Notes under the pieces: generated by a model
Database searches by the model: none
What the model was told of the DNA's origin: nothing
What the model saw: only the letters and a program-made list of their open reading frames with translations
Shown: piece by piece, positions 41,023 through 49,548 of the stretch
How the letters are laid out: each line of letters starts with the position of its first letter
Numbering within the stretch: the first letter of the stretch is position 1
Assembly: GCA_024690205.1 (NCBI GenBank)
Contig: JAILCX010000089.1
Location: forward strand, 1-64,000
DNA: 64,000 nt
Reading direction: 5' to 3'
DNA from: Lachnospiraceae bacterium
GTDB lineage: Bacteria; Bacillota; Clostridia; Lachnospirales; Lachnospiraceae
Translations under genes and position numbers: made by a program

Positions 41023-41808
41023 ATGAAAGTTATCGTTTGTATAAAGCAGGTACCTGATACAAAGGGTGGAGTTAAGTTCAATCCCGATGGTACACTGGAC
41101 AGAGGTGCAATGCTTGCCATCATGAATCCCGATGACAAGGCAGGTCTTGAAGCTGCGTTAAGGCTTAAGGACCAGTATGGTGCAGAGGTTACCGTACTTA
41201 CAATGGGACTTCCCAAGGCTGCTGACGTTCTTCGTGAAGCGATCGCCATGGGAGCAGACAAGGGAATCCTTGTTACAGACAGAGTTTTGGGTGGTGCCGA
41301 CACATGGGCAACATCTACGACCATCGCAGGTGCTATACGTAATCTTGATTATGATCTTATCATCACGGGTCGTCAGGCTATCGACGGAGATACAGCTCAG
41401 GTTGGTCCCCAGATCGCCGAGCACCTCAACATCCCCGTTATCTCTTATGCACAGGAGATCAAGGTAGATGGAGACAAGGTTACTGTTAAGCGTCAGTATG
41501 ATGACAGATATCACATGGTAGAGGCTAAGATGCCCTGCCTTATCACAGCTCTTTCAGAGCTTAACGAGCCCAGATATATGACTCCCGGCGGAATCTTTGA
41601 TGCCGTTAAGGCAGATATCACAACATGGGGAAGAGCAGACCTTAAGGATGTTGATGATTCAAACCTCGGTCTTGCAGGCTCACCCACAAAGATCGCCAAG
41701 GCTTCCGACAAGGTAAGAAAGGGTGCCGGCGAAAAGGTTGTTCCCGAGTCACCCGAAGATGCAGTTAAGTACATCGTTGGAAAACTTTCTGAGAAGCACG
41801 TTATATAA
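41023..41808 (+). CDS. etfB: Electron transfer flavoprotein, beta subunit
   Basis: 261 residues, EtfB fold, with KVIVCIKQVPDTKGGVKFNPDGTLDRG at the start and the DLIITGRQAIDGDTAQVGPQIAEHL segment typical of the bifurcating EtfB group. Works with EtfA and Bcd; in bifurcating complexes this subunit holds the NADH-oxidising FAD. Fourteen bases after bcd, preceded by AGGAGG. Confidence 0.96.
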   Translation: MKVIVCIKQVPDTKGGVKFNPDGTLDRGAMLAIMNPDDKAGLEAALRLKDQYGAEVTVLTMGLPKAADVLREAIAMGADKGILVTDRVLGGADTWATSTTIAGAIRNLDYDLIITGRQAIDGDTAQVGPQIAEHLNIPVISYAQEIKVDGDKVTVKRQYDDRYHMVEAKMPCLITALSELNEPRYMTPGGIFDAVKADITTWGRADLKDVDDSNLGLAGSPTKIAKASDKVRKGAGEKVVPESPEDAVKYIVGKLSEKHVI

Positions 41809-41826
41809 TCATAGGAGGATAGAATA

Positions 41827-42879
41827 ATGCAGAATTTAGAAGAATATAAAGGCGTATTCGTCTTCGCTCAGCAGGTTGATAACGTTGTGAGCGGAATTGC
41901 ATACGAATTATTGGGAAAAGCCAAGGATCTTGCTGCTCCTTTAAATGCACAGGTTACCGCAGTCCTCATTGGTTCAGGCGTTAAGGATCAGTGCGACAAG
42001 CTTGCAGAGTACGGCGCAGACAGAGTCATCCTTGTTGACGATCCCGAACTTAAAGATTACAGAACAGAGCCTTATGCACATGCACTTGCTTCTGTTATCA
42101 ATGAATACAAGCCCGAGATCATGCTCGTTGGTGCTACGGCTATAGGTCGTGACCTTGGCCCTACGGTATCAGCAAGAGTTGCTACAGGTCTTACAGCAGA
42201 CTGTACAGTACTCGAGATCGGTGATTTCCCGCTTCAGCCCATCCCCGGAAAGGAAAGTGAACAGAAGCACAATCAGCTCCTTATGACACGTCCCGCTTTC
42301 GGTGGAAACACGATCGCTACTATCGCATGTCCCAACAATCGTCCTCAGATGGCTACGGTTCGTCCCGGTGTTATGCAGAAGATCGATCCCATTAAGGGTG
42401 CTAAGGCTGAGATCATTGAGTTCAATCCCGGATTCACACCCAACAACAAGTACGTTGAGATCAAGGAAGTCGTTAAGGCTGTATCGGATATCAAAGATAT
42501 CATGGATGCCAAGATCCTTGTATCAGGCGGACGTGGAGTTGGTTCTCCCGAGAACTTCAAGATCCTTGAAGACCTCGCTGCAGCTATAGGCGGACAGGTA
42601 AGCTGCTCAAGAGCCGTTGTTGATTCAGGCTGGAAGCCCAAAGAGCTCCAGGTTGGTCAGACAGGTAAGACAGTTAGACCTAACGTTTACTTCGCTATCG
42701 GTATCTCAGGTGCCATCCAGCACGTTGCAGGTATGGAAGAGTCAGACATCATCATCGCTATCAACAAGGATGAGGATGCTCCCATCTTCGATGTTGCAGA
42801 TTTCGGTGTTGTAGGAGATCTCAATAAGATCGTTCCCCAGCTTACAGAGTCTATTAAGGCAGAGCTTGCAAAGAAGTAA
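41827..42879 (+). CDS. etfA: Electron transfer flavoprotein, alpha subunit
   Basis: 350 residues. The C-terminal FAD domain has ILVSGGRGVGSPENFKILEDLA, VDSGW and the QVGQTGKTVRPNVYFAIGISGAIQHVAGM signature of EtfA. Last gene of the butyrate operon and followed by a strong terminator. No butyryl-CoA:acetate CoA-transferase or butyrate kinase lies nearby, so the final step must be encoded elsewhere. Confidence 0.97.
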   Translation: MQNLEEYKGVFVFAQQVDNVVSGIAYELLGKAKDLAAPLNAQVTAVLIGSGVKDQCDKLAEYGADRVILVDDPELKDYRTEPYAHALASVINEYKPEIMLVGATAIGRDLGPTVSARVATGLTADCTVLEIGDFPLQPIPGKESEQKHNQLLMTRPAFGGNTIATIACPNNRPQMATVRPGVMQKIDPIKGAKAEIIEFNPGFTPNNKYVEIKEVVKAVSDIKDIMDAKILVSGGRGVGSPENFKILEDLAAAIGGQVSCSRAVVDSGWKPKELQVGQTGKTVRPNVYFAIGISGAIQHVAGMEESDIIIAINKDEDAPIFDVADFGVVGDLNKIVPQLTESIKAELAKK

Positions 42880-42902
42880 AATATCGCTTTAAAGATCATC
42901 AA

Positions 42903-42932
42903 AGTCCTCCGCTTTTTGCGGGGGACTTTTTT
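42903..42932 (+). terminator. Rho-independent terminator of the butyrate operon
   Basis: Ten-bp stem AGTCCTCCGC (42903-42912)/GCGGGGGACT (42918-42927), TTTTT loop, then six T's. It lies 23 bases after the etfA stop. Confidence 0.95.
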
Positions 42933-42983
42933 GCGCAAAAATATAAGAAATAGATGCCCCAATATGATAAAATATAAAAGGTC

Positions 42984-44234
42984 ATGAAAGTATTGTTTCA
43001 CAGGTACGGGAGTATCGTTGAACCCGATATTCTTGCAGCATTTGATCAACTTAATATCGAAGTCATAAAAGACGAGATGGAGATAGAGCAAAAGAACATA
43101 GATCCCGAAGTCAGGATCTCGACCCTTGCCGAACTGATCCTCGAAAACAGACCGGATTTTGTCTTTACGATCAACTTCTTTCCCTATATCTCCGAGATAT
43201 GCGAAAAACTGAATGTACTGTATGCCGCGTTGAGCGTGGACTGCCCGGTCCTTGAGATCTATTCAGAGGCGATAAGGAATAAATGTAACCGTATATTCCT
43301 TTTCGATTATGCACAGTACGAATCGGTCGTAAACGAAAACCCTGAGGGGATATTCTACCTTCCGCTTGCGTCAAACACAGATCGCTGGGATGCGATAGAT
43401 GTTCCAAAGGATCAGGATGGCAGGATACTATATAAATACAATGTTTCGTTCATAGGTTCTTTATATACCGAAAAATCTCCTTTAAGGAGAGCAAAGCTTT
43501 CGGATCTTAACAGCGGCTATATAGACGGAGTCCTTGCGGGAGCAGGCAGGTTTACGGATCTTTCGCTTGTGGAGGAGGTCTTAAAGGCAAAGCCTGAGAT
43601 AACAGGATTTTTAAAAGAAGGTCTTGGAGATGTTTGGAAAAGGTTCGATATAGGCCCTGCCGTTATAGATGTGGATGAATATGTTTCGATCATGCAGGTG
43701 CTTGGGTTTGAACTTACTGCAAGGGACAGGATCAGCCTTTTAAGATCGATCGCTTCATTGCAGAGCAATTCAGCCCTTATCGGTGATAAAACAAGGTACC
43801 TAAAAGATGCTGATGATTCGCTGCTTTGCGTTTTTACAAGGTCTGATGCCCGGGATATTTCGGGATCCGTTTCGATACACGGCGGAGTATCGACCCACGA
43901 TGAGATGCCGCGTGTGTTTAAGCAGTCAAAGATAAACCTTAATCCCACGATGCGCTGCATAAAGACGGGCCTTCCGCAAAGGATATGGGATATCATGGGA
44001 TGCGGCGGATTACTCCTTACGAATTATCAATCTGAGATCCCGGAGTATTTTGAGATCGGAGAGGATCTTCTTTGTTACGAAAACGAAAAGGACTGCAGGG
44101 AGCTTATCGCGTATTTCCTCGAGCATGATACGGAGCGTGAAGCTATCGCCAAAAGCGGATACGACAAAGTCAAAGCTCTTCATACTTATGTTGTCCGCAT
44201 GGCGCAGATGATAAATAAGATTTATCCGGAATGA
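42984..44234 (+). CDS. CgeB-like glycosyltransferase family protein
   Basis: The 416-residue soluble protein begins MKVLFHRYGSIVEPDILAAF and has an N-terminal region of the DUF3880 type (FVFTINFFPYISEICEKL). Its C-terminal half resembles Glyco_trans_1_2 (CgeB): NVSFIGSLYTEKSPLRR, INLNPTMRCIKTGLPQRIWDIMGCGGLLLTNYQSEIPEYF. Such proteins transfer sugars to spore or surface structures. The sugar and acceptor are unknown. It precedes mtnA by 21 bases and may share its transcript. Confidence 0.75.
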   Translation: MKVLFHRYGSIVEPDILAAFDQLNIEVIKDEMEIEQKNIDPEVRISTLAELILENRPDFVFTINFFPYISEICEKLNVLYAALSVDCPVLEIYSEAIRNKCNRIFLFDYAQYESVVNENPEGIFYLPLASNTDRWDAIDVPKDQDGRILYKYNVSFIGSLYTEKSPLRRAKLSDLNSGYIDGVLAGAGRFTDLSLVEEVLKAKPEITGFLKEGLGDVWKRFDIGPAVIDVDEYVSIMQVLGFELTARDRISLLRSIASLQSNSALIGDKTRYLKDADDSLLCVFTRSDARDISGSVSIHGGVSTHDEMPRVFKQSKINLNPTMRCIKTGLPQRIWDIMGCGGLLLTNYQSEIPEYFEIGEDLLCYENEKDCRELIAYFLEHDTEREAIAKSGYDKVKALHTYVVRMAQMINKIYPE

Positions 44235-44255
44235 CCGGATCAAAGGATAGGAAAA

Positions 44256-45347
44256 ATGTCAAAGAATATTTTGGAACACAACACAGTAGAACTTGATGAA
44301 AAGGATAACAGCCTGGTCATCATTGACCAGACGCTTCTTCCGGGAAGGATCGAGCTTATAAAGCTAAAAACCGCCGAGGAGATATGGGATGCGATATATC
44401 TTCTCAAGGTAAGGGGAGCACCTGCAATAGGTGTTGCCGCAGCCTACGGCCTTTATATCCTGTCTTTACAGGCTTTTGACAGGACAGGGGAGGACATTGA
44501 TGCATTCCGGAGCGAGTTTATAAAGCAAAAGGATTATCTTAATTCATCACGTCCGACTGCCGTTAACCTTTCATGGGCATTAAACATGATGGATAAGGTG
44601 TGTACTGCTTCTTTGGCCGAAACAAAGAGCGTTGAAAAGACTTTAAAGGCACTTCGTGATGAATCGGTACGCATCCAGCAGGAAGATATAGATACCTGTA
44701 AAAAGATAGGTGAATACGGGCTTTCCCTCATAAAAAAGGGAGACGGTATTTTGACACACTGTAATGCAGGACAGCTTGCGACGAGCAAATACGGTACTGC
44801 AACGGCACCCATATATCTGGGACTTGAAAAGGGATATGACCTTAAGGTCTTTGCGGATGAGACAAGGCCGCTTTTACAGGGTGCCAGACTTACATCCTTT
44901 GAACTTCAAAGCGCCGGGGTTGACGTGACGCTGATCTGTGATAACATGGCTTACTCGGTTATGAAAAAGGGACTTGTAAATGCCGTATTTGTCGGGTGTG
45001 ACCGTGTGGCCGCAAACGGAGACGTTGCAAACAAGATAGGAACGGGCGGAGTGGCTACTTTGGCAAGGCGATTCGGAATCCCCTTTTACGTTTGTGCCCC
45101 GACATCGACCATAGACCTTAACACCAAATGCGGTGACGATATTAAGATCGAGCAAAGACCCGACACGGAAGTCACCGAAATGTGGTATAAGGAGCGTATG
45201 GCACCCGAAGGAGTAAAGGTATTTAATCCTGCATTTGACGTAACGGATGCTGAATATGTAACGGCAATAATCACTGAATACGGAATAGCGAGGGCTCCTT
45301 ATGAGACATCGCTGAGTGAGATAATAAAAAAGAAAAATGAACAATAA
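44256..45347 (+). CDS. mtnA: S-methyl-5-thioribose-1-phosphate isomerase
   Basis: 363 residues, the normal MtnA length, eIF2B-like fold. Signatures are [17 protein letters not shown], the catalytic Cys in [17 protein letters not shown] (~170) and Asp in [20 protein letters not shown] (~250). It isomerises 5-methylthioribose-1-phosphate (or 5-deoxyribose-1-phosphate) to the ribulose form. No other methionine-salvage gene (mtnB, C, D, W, X) is in the window, but a class II aldolase gene lies at 46979, which fits the short DHAP-shunt version. The stop overlaps the yvcK start by 11 bases. Confidence 0.93.
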   Translation: MSKNILEHNTVELDEKDNSLVIIDQTLLPGRIELIKLKTAEEIWDAIYLLKVRGAPAIGVAAAYGLYILSLQAFDRTGEDIDAFRSEFIKQKDYLNSSRPTAVNLSWALNMMDKVCTASLAETKSVEKTLKALRDESVRIQQEDIDTCKKIGEYGLSLIKKGDGILTHCNAGQLATSKYGTATAPIYLGLEKGYDLKVFADETRPLLQGARLTSFELQSAGVDVTLICDNMAYSVMKKGLVNAVFVGCDRVAANGDVANKIGTGGVATLARRFGIPFYVCAPTSTIDLNTKCGDDIKIEQRPDTEVTEMWYKERMAPEGVKVFNPAFDVTDAEYVTAIITEYGIARAPYETSLSEIIKKKNEQ

Positions 45348-46308
45348 TTCCATGGACATCAAAAAAATAGTTGTTTTCGGAGGCGGTACGGGATTATCGT
45401 GCCTGCTTTCGGGACTTAAGCTTTTTCCTATAGACGTTACAACGGTCATCGCCGTTTCTGATAACGGTTCAAGCACCGGAATATTAAAAGAAGAGCTTGA
45501 TATTCCCGCGGTCGGAGACGTGGGAAAGGTCCTTCTTTCGATGGCCAACGTCGATGAGGACTTTACGGATCTTTTACAGTACAGGTTCAGTAAGGACGGA
45601 TCGCTGCACAATCATCCCGTAAGGAACATCATGCTCGCTGCCCTTATCGACACAAAGGGCAATCTTACCGAAGCCACAAAATACATGGCTAAGATCCTTA
45701 ACGTTAAGGGAACGGTTCTGCCTTTAACGGAGGAAAAGGTCGACCTTGTGGGTAAAAGCAAAGATAAAGATTATTACGGTGAAGAAGAGGTATCCTTAAA
45801 CATAAAGAACATTGACAGGATATGCTATGATCACGAGATTCGTGTTAACGAAGAGATCATCGATCATATAAAAGAAGCAGACCTTATAGTCTTCAGTTCG
45901 GGAAGCCTTTATACAAGCATCCTGCCGCACCTTTTATCGGACAGGATAACAAAGGCCCTTGACAGTGTAAAAGCTCCGCTTATGTACGTTTCAAACCTTG
46001 TGACACAGCCGGGTGAAACAGACGGGTATTCCGTAGGGGATCACGTTAAGGTCTTAAACCGCTACCTCGGACAAAGAAAGATAGATATCGTCGTTGCAAA
46101 CAATGCCGATATAAACAAGGACATCATAGATAAATACTTTACAACTGAAAACAAAACCCCGGTCACCATTGATAAAGAGCTTATTGATGACCCGGGTATA
46201 GAGATAATCGAAGGCCATGTATTTAATATCGAAAACGGAAAGATAAGACATGACCCTTTAAAGACTGCATATCTGATATTCTCTTATTTGATGGATGAAT
46301 TGTCCTGA
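45337..46308 (+). CDS. yvcK: YvcK/CofD-like protein (gluconeogenesis factor family)
   Basis: The 323-residue protein has [45 protein letters not shown] and the [14 protein letters not shown] segment of the YvcK family. In B. subtilis YvcK binds UDP-GlcNAc and is needed for growth and cell shape on gluconeogenic carbon. It is usually found between rapZ and whiA; here it follows mtnA instead. An alternative start at 45352 (MDIKKIVVF) is possible. It overlaps queT tail to tail by 25 bp. Confidence 0.87.
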   Translation: MNNNSMDIKKIVVFGGGTGLSCLLSGLKLFPIDVTTVIAVSDNGSSTGILKEELDIPAVGDVGKVLLSMANVDEDFTDLLQYRFSKDGSLHNHPVRNIMLAALIDTKGNLTEATKYMAKILNVKGTVLPLTEEKVDLVGKSKDKDYYGEEEVSLNIKNIDRICYDHEIRVNEEIIDHIKEADLIVFSSGSLYTSILPHLLSDRITKALDSVKAPLMYVSNLVTQPGETDGYSVGDHVKVLNRYLGQRKIDIVVANNADINKDIIDKYFTTENKTPVTIDKELIDDPGIEIIEGHVFNIENGKIRHDPLKTAYLIFSYLMDELS

Positions 46309-46823
46309 TCACCGAAGATATGCCTTTTTACAGGCTCAAGTGCCCTTATGAGTACAGAGCCGAAGATCATGCAGGCAATCACTTCTCCCGCGCCCACGGT
46401 AAGTGCAAAAGCAGGGAGCGTTGAGATATGTATCCCCCAAAGATCAAATGCTCCGTCCAGTCCATACGCATACTTAAGTACGAAAGGGATGATGATAGCA
46501 TTTGCAAGGACGGGCGGTACGGTGACAAAAAATCTGTTTTTCCTGAGATACCACGATCCCATTGCGCCAAGGAAAGTAGCAAGCGTTCCGAAAATGATAT
46601 CGGGAAGAGCGCATCCGGTAAGGATGTTGCTCAAAAAGCATCCGATAACAAGCCCGGGTATCGCAGCCGGCGTAAAATACGGTAAAACTGTAAGTACTTC
46701 GGAAAAACGTACCTGTATCATTCCGCTTGCAAGATTAAACTGTGCAGCTATACAGGTAAGGACTACATAGATCGCGGCAATGACGGCCGCACGTGCCAGA
46801 TATAAAACCTTCGAATTGAGCAT
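46284..46823 (-). CDS. queT: Queuosine precursor transporter QueT
   Basis: The 179-residue membrane protein, about five to six helices, matches the QueT family (PF06177): FNLASGMIQVRFSEVLTVLPYFTPAAIPGLVIGCFLSN and the FGTLATFLGAMGSWYL segment. It is the substrate-binding (S) component of an ECF-type importer for preQ1 or queuine-related bases. Its mRNA begins with a probable preQ1 riboswitch and a good promoter (see 46833-46916). It overlaps yvcK convergently by 25 bp. The ECF energising module is not in the window. Confidence 0.92.
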   Translation of the reverse strand: MLNSKVLYLARAAVIAAIYVVLTCIAAQFNLASGMIQVRFSEVLTVLPYFTPAAIPGLVIGCFLSNILTGCALPDIIFGTLATFLGAMGSWYLRKNRFFVTVPPVLANAIIIPFVLKYAYGLDGAFDLWGIHISTLPAFALTVGAGEVIACMIFGSVLIRALEPVKRHIFGDQDNSSIK

Positions 46824-46832
46824 ATTTATATG

Positions 46833-46876
46833 CCTCCTTTAGTTTTTTGTTACGGATGGGAAGGAGTTAACATCCG
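46833..46876 (-). promoter_or_regulatory. Probable preQ1 riboswitch (class I-like) controlling queT
   Basis: On the minus strand the leader folds as stem CGGATG (complement of 46871-46876)/CATCCG (complement of 46853-46858). The loop contains CTCCTT, followed by the A-rich tail AACAAAAAACTAAAGGAGG. Size, the AAAAAACTAA tail and position before queT fit preQ1-I. The loop CTCCTT can pair with AAGGAG of the Shine-Dalgarno, forming an H-type pseudoknot that would hide the ribosome-binding site on ligand binding. The loop sequence deviates from the usual consensus, so the subclass is uncertain. Confidence 0.72.
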
Positions 46877-46887
46877 CTCAAACGGGG

Positions 46888-46916
46888 AGTATAGCATACA
46901 TATCGATTTATTGCAA
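46888..46916 (-). promoter_or_regulatory. Promoter of queT
   Basis: On the minus strand: TTGCAA (complement of 46911-46916), 17-base spacer, TATACT (complement of 46888-46893). Predicted transcription start near 46881, a few bases before the riboswitch stem. Confidence 0.75.
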
Positions 46917-46978
46917 ACACTATGGAAGATGAGGCCTTTTTATGGTAAGATAATAGCCGTGAAAGAGGGCCTTTTATC

Positions 46979-47653
46979 ATGTCAAAATACATAAAAGAAA
47001 AGGATGCTGCGGCATCAATACTGGATATAGGCAGGAGAATGTACGAAAAGGGTTTTGTCGCCGCAAATGACGGTAACATATCCGTTCGTATCTCAAAAAA
47101 CGAGATCCTTGCAACGCCAAGCGGTGTTTCAAAAGGATTTATGAAAAAGAAGATGCTCATAGTCACGGATCTTGACGGCAATCTCTTAAGGGGTAACCTC
47201 AAGCCGTCATCCGAACTTAAGATGCATTTAAGAGCATACAGGGAAAATCCGGATATCATGTCGGTATGCCATGCACATCCCCCTGTTTCAACGGCTTTGG
47301 GAATAGCGGGAGTGGAGTTTAATGAGCCCATTCTGGCAGAGGCCGTGATCTCACTCGGAGATGTTCCGGTGCTTCCTTATGCGGAGCTTGGTTCCGAGGA
47401 TATCCCTCAAATGATGGCTCCATATTTTAAAACACATAACGGAGTGATACTGAAGAATCACGGTGCTACTACATGGGGTGCTGACCCGTATGGTGCTTAT
47501 TACAGAATGGAGAGTCTTGAGTATTACGCCAATATCCTTCTTACCGTAAGACTTCTGGGCGGAGGCTCAAATCTTAACAGGGAAGAGATCGATGCTCTCA
47601 TAAAAATGAGGGAGAAGTTCGGTATAAAACAGGGAGGATACCCGAAGGTTTAA
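46979..47653 (+). CDS. Class II aldolase/adducin family protein
   Basis: 224 residues, L-fuculose-phosphate-aldolase-like. Zinc-ligand histidines are visible in VCHAHPPVSTALG (HxH) and LKNHGATTWG, and the phosphate-binding segment ANDGNISVRIS and the SSELKMHLRAYRENP region match the family. The likely reaction is cleavage of a ketose-1-phosphate to DHAP and an aldehyde. Proximity to mtnA suggests the Ald2 role in the DHAP shunt, which cleaves 5-methylthioribulose- or 5-deoxyribulose-1-phosphate. A hairpin (46933-46940/46964-46971) includes the AGAGGG ribosome-binding site. Confidence 0.86.
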   Translation: MSKYIKEKDAAASILDIGRRMYEKGFVAANDGNISVRISKNEILATPSGVSKGFMKKKMLIVTDLDGNLLRGNLKPSSELKMHLRAYRENPDIMSVCHAHPPVSTALGIAGVEFNEPILAEAVISLGDVPVLPYAELGSEDIPQMMAPYFKTHNGVILKNHGATTWGADPYGAYYRMESLEYYANILLTVRLLGGGSNLNREEIDALIKMREKFGIKQGGYPKV

Positions 47654-47706
47654 CGGTTTTTTTATACTTGTTTAATATTTTTCCTTCGGAAAAGAGTTAT
47701 ACTTAA

Positions 47707-48471
47707 ATGGTTGAAATAACGCAATACAAATATAAATATGAGCTTCATCTTCACACCAGTCAGGCAAGTGCCTGCGGACACAATACAGGTGCCGAGATGG
47801 CTAAAGCCGCCAAAGAAGCAGGATATGACGGAATAGTCGTGACCGACCATGCATGGGGAGGTAATACATGCATAGACAGATCCCTTCCGTGGGAAGAATG
47901 GGTAAGGGGTTATATCAAAGGTTATGAGGATGCCAAAGACTGGGGAGACAAAAACGGACTCACCGTAATGTTCGGACTTGAGACCGGATTTGAGGGAACC
48001 GAGTTTTTGATCTACGGGATCACTCCCGAATATCTGATATCAAGACCCGAGTTTAGGACAGCCACTATACCTGAACAGCTTCCTCTTGTTCATGAAGGCG
48101 GCGGAATAGTGATGCAGGCTCATCCCTACAGGGAAGAATACTACATACCCGAGATCAGACTCTTTCCGGATGATGTTGACGGTGTTGAGACCATCAATGC
48201 CACTCATTCGTCACATCTTTCAAAAGCCCACACAGGTATTGAATATAATGATAAAGCGATCGAATATGCGCTTTCGCACGGATTTCACACGTGCGCAGGT
48301 TCGGATGTCCATTCGACCGTCATGTTTGGCGGTGGTATCATGACGCGCGAAAAGATCAAAGAATCAAAAGACCTTGTTAAACTTCTGATGTCGGATGAGA
48401 TGTATCTTCTTACCGACGGCGACAGGATATATGACAAATATGGCACACTGCTTAAAGATTACGAAGGTTAA
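47707..48471 (+). CDS. PHP-domain phosphoesterase
   Basis: The 254-residue protein has the PHP metal motif HLHTSQASACG, then GIVVTDHAWGG, VMFGLETGFE, GIVMQAHPYREEYYIP and GSDVHSTVMFGG, which supply the usual histidine, aspartate and glutamate ligands. PHP proteins include histidinol phosphatases and nucleases; the specific substrate is unknown. The start codon has no clear Shine-Dalgarno. The 3' end overlaps the next gene. Confidence 0.85.
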   Translation: MVEITQYKYKYELHLHTSQASACGHNTGAEMAKAAKEAGYDGIVVTDHAWGGNTCIDRSLPWEEWVRGYIKGYEDAKDWGDKNGLTVMFGLETGFEGTEFLIYGITPEYLISRPEFRTATIPEQLPLVHEGGGIVMQAHPYREEYYIPEIRLFPDDVDGVETINATHSSHLSKAHTGIEYNDKAIEYALSHGFHTCAGSDVHSTVMFGGGIMTREKIKESKDLVKLLMSDEMYLLTDGDRIYDKYGTLLKDYEG

Positions 48472-49534
48472 AAAAGCCGCAACAGCTCTTTTACTTGCCA
48501 TATGTGTGCTTGGAACATGTGCCTGCTCCAATGGCGAAGATACCAAAGATAAGGTTTTTTTAACTACGGGTTTTTCCGAGAACGAACTTTTCATAATAAA
48601 GGATGTTGCAAATTCCATCCAGATAAACTGCGATCTTCCGGAGGCGTTGATCTATCTTGCAAATACCAAGGACAAGTATGAAGACGTCTACGGTCCCGGG
48701 ATATGGGATACTTCTGTAAATAATGTTACGATGACAGACAGCATAAAGGATAACGTTATCTTTGAACTTTCGCAGGTAAAGGCGATGAACATACTCGCAA
48801 CGCTTAACGGGATCACACTTACCGAAGAGGAGATGGCTCAGGTTGAAAAGTGCGTAAATGATTACTATTCATCGCTGAGTAGCCACGAAACAGATGTCCT
48901 TATGGCGACTCCGGAGCTTGTATCCCGCATGTATACCGAGTATGCGCTTGCTGAAAAGCTTTATGAGAGCCTTATAGCCGACATCAATCCGGAGATCTCG
49001 GATGATGAGGCAAGGACCATAACGGTCCAGCATATATTCATAAGGACATATACGACCGGAGAGCACGGCGAAAAGATAGATTATTCCGAATCCGCAAAGG
49101 AAATAGCCTACAGAAAGGCTGCGATGATAAGGGAACTTGCCCTTGACGGTGAACACGATTTTAAAGACCTCGTGCTCCAGTATTCGGACGGAGATCTTTC
49201 GGATTATTCTTTTTGCAAGGGAGATACGGAGCCTGAGTTTGAACAGGCGGCTTTCGATCTCGGAAACGATGAAATATCGGAAGTCATCGAGACCAGATGG
49301 GGCTACCACATAATAAAGTGTATCTCGACCTTTAACAGGGAAGAGACCGACAATAACAAGTTAAAGTTGTCGGAAGTGTTAAGACGTGAGGTATTCGGAA
49401 AAGAATACGATGAATTTGCTGATACACTCACCACATACTTTAATGACGGACTCTGGGAAAACGTGGATCTTTTCAGAGACAGTGAAATAAATACTCAAAG
49501 TTTTTTTGAGATTTATCATACAGAATTTGATTAA
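48431..49534 (+). CDS. Parvulin-type peptidyl-prolyl isomerase lipoprotein (PrsA-like)
   Basis: About 367 residues. A basic N terminus and hydrophobic stretch end in a Cys-rich lipobox-like LGTCAC. A helical SurA/PrsA-like N-terminal region follows, then a rotamase domain (~245-335) with ITVQHIFIRTY, FKDLVLQYSDGDLSDYSFCKG and ISEVIETRWGYHIIKCIS. It likely folds secreted proteins at the outer face of the membrane. The frame is open from 48395; 48431 or 48440 are more plausible, inside the PHP gene end. It sits 14 bases before htpG. Confidence 0.82.
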   Translation: MTNMAHCLKITKVKKAATALLLAICVLGTCACSNGEDTKDKVFLTTGFSENELFIIKDVANSIQINCDLPEALIYLANTKDKYEDVYGPGIWDTSVNNVTMTDSIKDNVIFELSQVKAMNILATLNGITLTEEEMAQVEKCVNDYYSSLSSHETDVLMATPELVSRMYTEYALAEKLYESLIADINPEISDDEARTITVQHIFIRTYTTGEHGEKIDYSESAKEIAYRKAAMIRELALDGEHDFKDLVLQYSDGDLSDYSFCKGDTEPEFEQAAFDLGNDEISEVIETRWGYHIIKCISTFNREETDNNKLKLSEVLRREVFGKEYDEFADTLTTYFNDGLWENVDLFRDSEINTQSFFEIYHTEFD

Positions 49535-49548
49535 AGAGGTGATTTTTT

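Noticed and set aside
49480-49548. CIRCE heat-shock operator before htpG
   Set aside because: No TTAGCACTC-N9-GAGTGCTAA match. An inverted repeat at 49487-49516 exists, but it lies in the end of the preceding coding region and has T's in its loop, not after it.
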